This document shows positions 58,322 to 64,000 of a stretch of 64,000 nucleotides of DNA, one piece after another. The translations under genes were made by a program, and so were the position numbers. The notes under the pieces are model-generated. The model was not told the DNA's origin, did not search any database, and saw nothing but the letters and a program-made list of their open reading frames with translations. Source of the stretch: Pseudalkalibacillus salsuginis (lineage in GTDB: Bacteria > Bacillota > Bacilli > Bacillales > Fictibacillaceae); contig NZ_JAKJHW010000006.1 in NCBI RefSeq assembly GCF_021646685.1, forward strand, positions 210,446-274,445. Reading direction: 5' to 3'. The first letter of the stretch is position 1. Every line of letters begins with the position of its first letter.

Positions 58322-59854
58322 TTATAGATCGTATAATTTTGTGAATTTCTGCTCGAGGTAGTCGACGAGGTATTTGGCATCAAGTTCTTCACCTGTCACC
58401 TTCCTGATCAGCTCAGCTGGTGTGTAGAGTTTTCCGTATTGATGGACATTCTCTCTCAGCCATTCACGGATTTTCATAAACTCTCCTCTTCGAATCAACT
58501 CGTAGAAGTTTGGCATGGCCTTCAAAACCGTATTTAATATCTGGGCTCCATACAGGTTTCCAAGTGAGTAGGAAGGGAAGTATCCGACACCACCATGGGA
58601 CCAATGGACATCCTGAAGGACGCCTAAACGATTTGATGGAGGTGTCACGCCTAAATAATCTTCCATCTTCTCATTCCAAATCTTCGGTAGATCTTTCACT
58701 GCGATGTCTCCGGCGATCAGGCCTTTTTCGATTTCATAACGGAGCATGATGTGCAGGTTATATGTCAATTCATCAGCTTCGACTCTGATCAGGGATGGTT
58801 CCACACTGTTCACCGCTCGATAAAATTCATCCAAGGACACACCGCTCAATTGGTGAGGGAAGTGAGCCGTAATGTCATCGTAAAAATAGGTCCAAAACTC
58901 TTGCGTACGGCCGACGAAGTTTTCTAAGAAACGGGACTGTGACTCGTGGATTCCAAAGGATGCCCCGCGGCGGATGACCCGACCTTCATACTCAGGGTTT
59001 ACGCCTTGCTCGTAAAGGGCATGGCCAGTTTCATGAATGGTTCCGAATACAGCCATACGAGGGTTATCCGGTTCATAACGAGTAGTGATCCGTACATCTC
59101 CAGTATTGATACCCATAGCAAACGGGTGAGTCGTTTCATCCAAGCGTCCAGCTTCTAAATCGTATCCAAGTTTACCGATGATGAATTGCGCAAATTCTTT
59201 TTGCTTTTCCACATTAAAATTTTGATTAAAAAGATCAGTGCGAGGTTTTCGGGACGATTGCTGAATACGGTTCAACAGGTCGATGCTCTTTTGGCGCAAA
59301 TCTGAAAAAAGAGGATCAAGCTTCTCAACGGTCAATCCAGGCTCGAATTCATCAAGTAATGCATCATATGGATGTTTTTCATATCCGAAATACGTTGCAA
59401 ACCGACGTTTCATTGCAATCATTTCTTCTAAATAAGGCTCGAAGTGGGAAAAATCATCCATTGCCCGTGCTTCTTCCCAAGCATCATTTGCATTTGAGGC
59501 AAGAACAACATACTCATTATATACATCAGCCGGGATCCGTTTTGACTTTTCATAGTCCTTTTTACGTTCTCTCAGACAAGCTTTTGTTTCAGGATCAAGC
59601 TGATTGAAAACATTCGGCCTTGAAAGTATTTCTATGCATCCTCTCATTTCATCCGATACGGAAAGCTTGAAAGTCTCAGTGGAGAGTGTCCCTTTCGCCT
59701 TAGCGAAAATCGGTTTCCCCTTCTTTGGAGCATAGGTACGTGCATCCCAGCCAAGAAGTCCTAGAATATTATTGAAATGACAAATCTTTTGATCAATTTC
59801 CATAAACTGCTCGATCGCTCGTTGTGCTGTTTCGTCCAAAACTTGTTGCGCCAT
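58322..59854 (-). CDS. M32 family metallocarboxypeptidase (YpwA-like)
   Basis: A 510-residue zinc carboxypeptidase with the HEXXH motif in IHETGHALYEQG (about residues 273-284), MGINTGDVRITTRY before it and GIHESQSRFLENFVGR after it, as in thermostable carboxypeptidase 1 and B. subtilis YpwA. It trims single residues from the C-terminus of peptides in the cytoplasm. AGGAGGTTTTTGG precedes the ATG. Monocistronic. Confidence 0.95.
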   Translation of the reverse strand: MAQQVLDETAQRAIEQFMEIDQKICHFNNILGLLGWDARTYAPKKGKPIFAKAKGTLSTETFKLSVSDEMRGCIEILSRPNVFNQLDPETKACLRERKKDYEKSKRIPADVYNEYVVLASNANDAWEEARAMDDFSHFEPYLEEMIAMKRRFATYFGYEKHPYDALLDEFEPGLTVEKLDPLFSDLRQKSIDLLNRIQQSSRKPRTDLFNQNFNVEKQKEFAQFIIGKLGYDLEAGRLDETTHPFAMGINTGDVRITTRYEPDNPRMAVFGTIHETGHALYEQGVNPEYEGRVIRRGASFGIHESQSRFLENFVGRTQEFWTYFYDDITAHFPHQLSGVSLDEFYRAVNSVEPSLIRVEADELTYNLHIMLRYEIEKGLIAGDIAVKDLPKIWNEKMEDYLGVTPPSNRLGVLQDVHWSHGGVGYFPSYSLGNLYGAQILNTVLKAMPNFYELIRRGEFMKIREWLRENVHQYGKLYTPAELIRKVTGEELDAKYLVDYLEQKFTKLYDL

Positions 59855-59978
59855 CCAAAAACCTCCTAATATGAAAATGAATTTACCTACTATATGATAT
59901 TCTTTCTAAAAAGCCGAAGTCCTTTGAAGCATGAAACAGACTTTCTGAAATCCTATGTAAAGGATATAACGAATCATA

Positions 59979-60008
59979 AAAAGAGCCTGACATCCAGGTC
60001 AGCCTCTT
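59979..60008 (-). terminator. Intrinsic terminator of the SASP gene
   Basis: On the minus strand AAGAGGCTGAC pairs with GTCAGGCTCTT around a short loop, then TTTTT. Confidence 0.88.
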
Positions 60009-60013
60009 ACCAT

Positions 60014-60280
60014 TTACTGTTTATCCAATTGATCTTTTGCACGTTGAATCAATTCGTGGACCATACTACCGCCGATTTGGCCCCCGATACGGCCGGCATC
60101 ATGAGAACTTAAGTCTTGATTGCCTTTTTCTTTTAAAGGAATACCAAGTCCTTTTGCGACTTCAAACTTGGTCTGACCCGGTTCTTCAACGTGGTAACCC
60201 TTCTTTTTCATGACTTCGACTTTAAGCTGATCCAGTTTTTCCCTCGCTTCAGGAACTAAGGGTTTTCGTCTTCCCGCCAC
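60014..60280 (-). CDS. Alpha/beta-type small acid-soluble spore protein
   Basis: An 88-residue DNA-binding spore protein. FEVAKGLGIPL holds the EVA germination-protease region, and SSHDAGRIGGQIGGSMVHEL is the second conserved block. It coats spore DNA and protects it from UV. GTG start at 60280 with GGAGGCGAATTTA upstream. Somewhat longer than major SASPs owing to a basic N-terminus (AGRRKPLVPEAREKL). Expected to be sigma-G dependent; no promoter was assigned. Confidence 0.9.
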   Translation of the reverse strand: MAGRRKPLVPEAREKLDQLKVEVMKKKGYHVEEPGQTKFEVAKGLGIPLKEKGNQDLSSHDAGRIGGQIGGSMVHELIQRAKDQLDKQ

Positions 60281-60428
60281 TAAATTCGCCTCCTTTTCTG
60301 ATGGAAAAAGCGGATGCTCTCTTCCATATCATGTAATTGGCTATCCAGCTTCAGACTGCGCAACAAGCCAATCTCCATGCTATTAGTATGCACAGTAAAG
60401 AAACAAATTAGTGACGCCTTCTATTATC

Positions 60429-61301
60429 CTATACGTATTCCTTCAAACCATTCTCCAGTGATTCCTGATTGTGGTGTTGATAGCCATATAATGCTTCTTG
60501 AAGACCGAATGTCCCTGCATAGAACTTTGCCCTCGGAAGCAATTTTTCCAGGTCTGGATAAAAGTTGGCCATTTTGTCGACGAACTGGGATCCATACTGC
60601 TTGTACAATCCAGCAATATCAATCGCAGGATCGCCTATATGGCTACTGCCGAAATCGATAATCCCGCTTATCTCCTTTTCTACATCATCGTATAGGATAT
60701 TGGAAATCCCAAAATCACCATGAATGATGGCGGGTGCAAACTCAAAATTAGATCGATCGTTTAAAAACAATTCAAAATGCCTGGTAATCAACTGCTGTTT
60801 TTCGAGCCTGATATAAGAAAAAAGGGATTGTTTAATTTTCTCAAATAAATTCTTCCAATAGTCATAGGCTGTATCATTTGAAATTACCATACCAGGAGCA
60901 TCCTCAGTCGGAATGGCATGAAGCTCACACAGAAATTGCGCTAAATTTTGGGCGATATGTTGTTGTATAGAAGCGGATGAGCCGTTTACGGTCTCTGCAT
61001 AAAGCGGTTCCCCTGGAATTAACGGGTATCCAAAAAATGCTTGGCCCAATATGTTGGTATCAGTATTGACGAAAACCGGTTCAGGGGTGGGAAGGGTGAT
61101 GTAAGGTCTGACATAAGAGAGTTGTGCACACTCCATTTGCAGAGATTTTAAAGATTCATCATGTTTAGGGAATCGGAACACCCACTGGTCATTCAAAAAG
61201 AGGATGTCGTTGTTTTCACCGAAATGGTTCCAATGAATGGTTCGGATTTCCAGTGAAGGATAAAACGATGTGATACATTTCAAATATTGTTCCAAGTACA
61301 T
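60429..61301 (-). CDS. Aminoglycoside phosphotransferase (APH)-family kinase-like protein
   Basis: A 290-residue protein with the APH fold. IIHGDFGISNILYDD (about 191-205) holds the catalytic Asp of HGDxxxxN, and GIIDFGSSHIGDPAIDIAGL (about 213-232) holds the metal-binding DFG-type Asp. The N-lobe FRFPKHDESLKSLQMECAQL gives the Lys/Glu pair. The substrate may be an aminoglycoside, macrolide or a metabolite; it cannot be told. AGGGAGGGATTTTC precedes the ATG. Confidence 0.88.
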   Translation of the reverse strand: MYLEQYLKCITSFYPSLEIRTIHWNHFGENNDILFLNDQWVFRFPKHDESLKSLQMECAQLSYVRPYITLPTPEPVFVNTDTNILGQAFFGYPLIPGEPLYAETVNGSSASIQQHIAQNLAQFLCELHAIPTEDAPGMVISNDTAYDYWKNLFEKIKQSLFSYIRLEKQQLITRHFELFLNDRSNFEFAPAIIHGDFGISNILYDDVEKEISGIIDFGSSHIGDPAIDIAGLYKQYGSQFVDKMANFYPDLEKLLPRAKFYAGTFGLQEALYGYQHHNQESLENGLKEYV

Positions 61302-61367
61302 GAAAATCCCTCCCTAGTTCTTGATTCGACCAGGAGGGATTAATTCCTTTTATTTTATACGTTAAGA

Positions 61368-61714
61368 AAGTATAACTTTTCTGCTACTTCGGTTAGCTCT
61401 CTGCGGCGGTCGACACATTGATTTAGTTCGAAGTGTTTGCCCACGCAGAACCGAACGACCTTTATGGAGCACTTACAACGCGAAAAACCGATCTTAAGGT
61501 ACTCATAAGACCTTTGTGAGGCACTTACAACGCGAAAAACCGATCTTAAGGTACTCATAAGACCTTTATGGAGCACTTACAACGTGAAAAACCGATCTTA
61601 AGGTACTCATAAGACCTTTATGGAGCACTTACAACGCGAAAAACCGATCTTTAGAGCCTCCTCGTCGGACCTCAAGTGCCCTTCGTGGTAACCAGGGCGT
61701 TTAGGCTTTTCTTA
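61368..61714 (+). repeat. Long-hairpin element, copy F, with a tandem array nested in its loop
   Basis: Starts with AAGAAAGTATAACTTTTCTG and a truncated left arm, then the loop cassette (CGACACATTGATTTAGTTCG to CAGAACCGAAC). The cassette is interrupted by the 52-nt array at 61457-61652 before the right arm (GAGCCTCCTCGTCGGACC to GGGCGTTTAGGCTTTTCTTA). It fills most of the 464-nt gap 61302-61765. Confidence 0.85.
61457..61652. repeat. Near-perfect 52-nt tandem array inside element F
   Basis: Units start at 61457, 61509, 61561 and 61613 (last partial), exactly 52 nt apart and almost identical: GACCTTTATGGAGCACTTAC, AACGCGAAAAACCGATCTT, AAGGTACTCATAA. The AAGGTACTCATAA and TTATGGAGCACTT parts pair as in the 10058 and 35655 arrays. 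Confidence 0.92.
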
Positions 61715-61720
61715 TTGTTT

Positions 61721-61756
61721 GGCTTTGTTATAGTTATGTTGATTTTTTTCATAAAT
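61721..61756. repeat. Dispersed GGCTTTGTTATA end fragment
   Basis: TTGGCTTTGTTATAGTTATG followed by TTGATTTTTTTCAT matches 44983-45018 and, diverged, 14273-14305. It directly precedes the 3' end of the BCCT transporter gene. Confidence 0.5.
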
Positions 61757-61765
61757 GGTGACAAA

Positions 61766-63292
61766 TTATTTGATACTTCTTTTTTTGTGCTGTAAATTCG
61801 GTTCTTTCCGTACGACTTTAATGATGGAAATACACATGACGATCAATATGATGGTGAATGGCAAGGCTGCTATCAATGATGCGGTCTGCAGCCCTTGCAG
61901 TCCACTACTGATGATAAGGACCAATGCAATTGCCGCCATAAGCACACCCCAGATGAATTTCACGAATCTGCCAGGGTTCAGATCTCCATCTGTCGTCATA
62001 ATCCCAAGGACAAATGTCGCAGAGTCTGCTGATGTGATCAGAAATGTAAAGATCAGCAGGATGGAAAGCAGCGAGAACAAGAATGAAAAAGGCAATTGTT
62101 CATAGGTTACGAATAAGGCTGTTGTGACATCCTCGTTAACAAGCCCTGCGATATCGGTCCCTTGTAAAAGGTCCAGGTGTAAGGCAGTGCCTCCAAAGAT
62201 TGCAATCCACACGATAGCGAGAAATGGAGGGATAATCAATACCCCGAACACAAATTCCCTGATCGTTCGACCACGTGAAACTCGTGCAACGAATGCTCCG
62301 ACGAATGGGGACCATGCGATTACCCAAGCCCAATAAAAAACCGTCCAATCTCTGACCCAGGTTCCGCCGGTATAAGGTGTCAGTCGGAAGCTCATCTCTA
62401 TGAATTTGGATAAATAGTCACCAATACCGAGGGTCATACTGTTCAATATGAATACGGTCGGCCCTATGATCAGCATGGCAAGCATCAAGAATAAAGCAAG
62501 TCCCAGGTTCAGGTTACTAAGCCATTTGATCCCTCTATCCAAGCCAGTCATTGCAGAAGTAAGGTAAAGGATAAGTAAAATACCGGTGATGATCAATTGC
62601 ATCATGCCATTATTTGGTAGCCCAAATACGGTTTTCAGACCACCATTGATTTGTAGGATCCCAAACCCTAGAGAGGTAGCGACTCCAGTAATGGTCGCTA
62701 TAACTGCGAGGATATCGACCGTTTTTCTGAGGGTGGTTTTTCCCGTCTTACCGATCAAGGGATTAAACGTTGTGCTGATCAGTCCTTTTTCTTTCCTACG
62801 GTACTGGAAGAAACCTAACGCAAGTCCCACAACCGTAAATACAGACCATTGATGGATTCCCCAATGGAAAAAGGAATACCGCATGGATACTCTGGCCGCC
62901 TGTTCAGATTGCCCTTCTATGCCCATGGGTGGACTGAAAAAGTGACTCATCGGCTCTGCAACGCCCCAAAATACGAGTCCGACCCCGAACCCGGCACTGA
63001 AGAGCATGCCGATCCATGTGAAAAAAGGATATTCTGGTCTTGATTCATCTCCACCTAAACGTATTTTACCGTACCGGCTGATCGCCAAAACTAAACAAAA
63101 GATTGTAAAGAAAAAGACCGAGATAAGATAAAACCAGCCAAAGGCATAGGTTGTGAAATCAAATATACTACCTGCGTTATCCCCTAAGCTTTTAGGTGAC
63201 ACTGCCCCCCATATGACAAACAAGAAAACGATTATGGATGACGCCCAAAACACCACATTCCTGTGGGGAGCTTTTCCTTTCAGATTTTCCAA
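61766..63292 (-). CDS. BCCT-family transporter, glycine-betaine type (OpuD-like)
   Basis: A 508-residue carrier with 12 helices taking up glycine betaine or related osmolytes by sodium symport. The substrate helix is WTVFYWAWVIAWSPFVGAFV followed by ARVSRGRTIREFV, the family signature; GVGLVFWGVAEPMSHFFSPP is the early conserved segment. GGAGGAGAAC precedes the ATG at 63292. The cytoplasmic C-terminus is short (about 20 residues, KEPNLQHKKRSIK). Monocistronic. Confidence 0.92.
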   Translation of the reverse strand: MENLKGKAPHRNVVFWASSIIVFLFVIWGAVSPKSLGDNAGSIFDFTTYAFGWFYLISVFFFTIFCLVLAISRYGKIRLGGDESRPEYPFFTWIGMLFSAGFGVGLVFWGVAEPMSHFFSPPMGIEGQSEQAARVSMRYSFFHWGIHQWSVFTVVGLALGFFQYRRKEKGLISTTFNPLIGKTGKTTLRKTVDILAVIATITGVATSLGFGILQINGGLKTVFGLPNNGMMQLIITGILLILYLTSAMTGLDRGIKWLSNLNLGLALFLMLAMLIIGPTVFILNSMTLGIGDYLSKFIEMSFRLTPYTGGTWVRDWTVFYWAWVIAWSPFVGAFVARVSRGRTIREFVFGVLIIPPFLAIVWIAIFGGTALHLDLLQGTDIAGLVNEDVTTALFVTYEQLPFSFLFSLLSILLIFTFLITSADSATFVLGIMTTDGDLNPGRFVKFIWGVLMAAIALVLIISSGLQGLQTASLIAALPFTIILIVMCISIIKVVRKEPNLQHKKRSIK

Positions 63293-63502
63293 TTTGTTCT
63301 CCTCCTTTATTCAATTGCTGTGACTAATAGTGCATATTATTTAACTATACCCACTCAGTAAGTTTATTAACTTAAATATAAGATAAAGGTATAAATTCAT
63401 CAGAATTATATTAGAATTGTAAAATGAAAGGATACCTGAAAAGGAGTTTACTGATAATTTTCGGTTAAGCTGAACCTATTGTGGTCATCATCCATAAAAA
63501 AG

Positions 63503-63591
63503 CGTACAATAGATTTAAAATATTATGCATTTTTAAAAAATTATCTATTATGAAACATTTTCAATATTCGTACGTACAATATATTAAAATA
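63503..63591. promoter_or_regulatory. Direct repeat pair in the AT-rich gap before the last gene
   Basis: CGTACAATAGATTTAAAATA (63503-63522) and CGTACAATATATTAAAATA (63573-63591) are 70 nt apart. They lie in the 340-nt gap 63293-63632, which holds no other gene. They may be duplicated promoter or operator segments. Confidence 0.35.
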
Positions 63592-63662
63592 CTCCTTTAA
63601 AAGGGAACTGAGATACATATCCGGATGGAAACATGATAATAAACGGTGAAAGGGTGATTGGC

Positions 63663-63872
63663 TTGGAATTGACCGCAAAAATTACGATCGATTTCATGGT
63701 AGAGGGAAGCAAGGAATTTTATGTAGAATTGCTAGATATACCAGAAGAAGTATCAGCAGGGGAATTACAAGAATTAGTTGATAAACGTGCAAAGAAAGTG
63801 AAAGAAATCAAATCAGCAGAAATTCTCAGCTCATCAATTAAAATTGACAGGACAAAGCCTGTAAGACATTAG
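63663..63872 (+). CDS. 69-residue hypothetical protein
   Basis: LELTAKITIDFMVEGSKEFY starts a small alpha/beta soluble protein (KEIKSAEILSSSIKIDR near the end). AAAGGGTG stands 6 nt before the TTG at 63663, preferred over ATG 63633, which has only GGATGG. No family recognised. The next element is a probable IS end 35 nt downstream. Confidence 0.5.
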   Translation: MELTAKITIDFMVEGSKEFYVELLDIPEEVSAGELQELVDKRAKKVKEIKSAEILSSSIKIDRTKPVRH

Positions 63873-63906
63873 CTCAGAAATAAAAGACTTCGATGGTACA
63901 ATAGAG

Positions 63907-64000
63907 TGACCCAATAAAATGAGACAGGAAAAAACACCACCTAAGTCGTATAAACAAATATCGACATATAGGGGTGTTTTTCTTATGGGGAAGAAGAAAA
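63907..64000 (+). mobile_element. Left end of a probable IS3-like insertion sequence
   Basis: TGACCCAATAAAATGAGACAGG at 63907 resembles the terminal inverted repeats of IS3-type elements (TGACCC start). A hairpin (AAAAACACC with GGTGTTTTT) precedes an ORF starting ATGGGGAAGAAGAAA at 63985, with AGGGGTG upstream. The element continues beyond the window, so the transposase and right end cannot be checked. Confidence 0.5.

Overview
This is chromosomal DNA from a low-to-moderate GC, endospore-forming member of the Bacillaceae. The support is an alpha/beta small acid-soluble spore protein gene (60014-60280), a YjcZ-type Gly/Tyr-rich sporulation peptide (37479-37652), ClpE with tandem CtsR boxes, a Zur box, sigma-A-, sigma-B- and sigma-54-type promoters, AGGAGG ribosome sites with frequent TTG/GTG starts, and many close homologues of Bacillus subtilis proteins (HtpX/YkrK, RNase Z, YfkAB, BdbC/BdbD, NfrA, YcsG/YcsI, YpwA). 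The species cannot be named from the sequence. No rRNA or tRNA gene, CRISPR array or prophage was seen. The only transposon signal is the left end of a probable IS at the extreme right.

Layout. 1-6 kb: htpX (cut by the window edge) and its divergent YkrK-like regulator; a DUF2157/GDYXXLXY membrane pair; then an ABC-F translation factor behind a long structured leader that carries a 13-codon upstream ORF and an intrinsic terminator. 6-20 kb: RNase Z, an immune-inhibitor-A metalloprotease, a decayed LD-carboxypeptidase, radical-SAM YfkAB, an acetyltransferase broken by a stop codon, a YogA-like oxidoreductase, several small membrane proteins, a patatin lipase, an RsbR-type STAS protein behind a sigma-B-like promoter, the BdbD/BdbC disulfide pair and an NfrA nitroreductase. 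21-30 kb: clpE with its CtsR promoter, a decayed ABC-2 permease, an EamA exporter plus SDR, a histidine phosphatase overlapping a NIPSNAP-Nudix fusion, and HpaB. 31-36 kb: a PAS/sigma-54 activator followed by three palindromes and a near-consensus -24/-12 promoter driving a GntP permease and 3-hydroxybutyrate dehydrogenase. 36-45 kb: small metabolic genes (polysaccharide deacetylase, sirtuin/DUF2164, gamma-glutamylcyclotransferase, isochorismatase-like hydrolase, acetyltransferases), with frameshifts in a ferritin-like gene and an ECF-type sigma gene. 45-48 kb: a Zur-box operon joining a ZnuA-like lipoprotein to the YcgR/YcgQ permease pair. 49 kb: a guanidine-I (ykkC) riboswitch ahead of a Gdx/SugE exporter. 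50-56 kb: an IclR (KipR-like) regulator and the 5-oxoprolinase operon pxpBCA with transporters and a YcsI-like protein. 56-64 kb: modBA without modC, an M32 carboxypeptidase, a spore protein, a phosphotransferase, a BCCT betaine-type transporter and an IS end.

The gene content is mostly ordinary. What stands out is the intergenic space. It holds at least four classes of dispersed, structured repeat: (i) a long imperfect hairpin element of about 120-180 nt with an optional loop cassette; (ii) 52/53-nt hairpin arrays; (iii) 48-nt arrays of the GGTGCCNGGCACC palindrome; (iv) five degenerate arrays with a strict 20- or 21-nt period. They lie at gene ends, sit next to several decayed genes, and in one case separate a riboswitch from its gene. 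The best candidates for undescribed biology are the ABC-F leader, the helically phased 20/21-nt arrays, the modular hairpin element with a nested array, and the ZnuA-YcgR-YcgQ zinc operon. All calls were made by eye from sequence and translated ORFs, without database searches.
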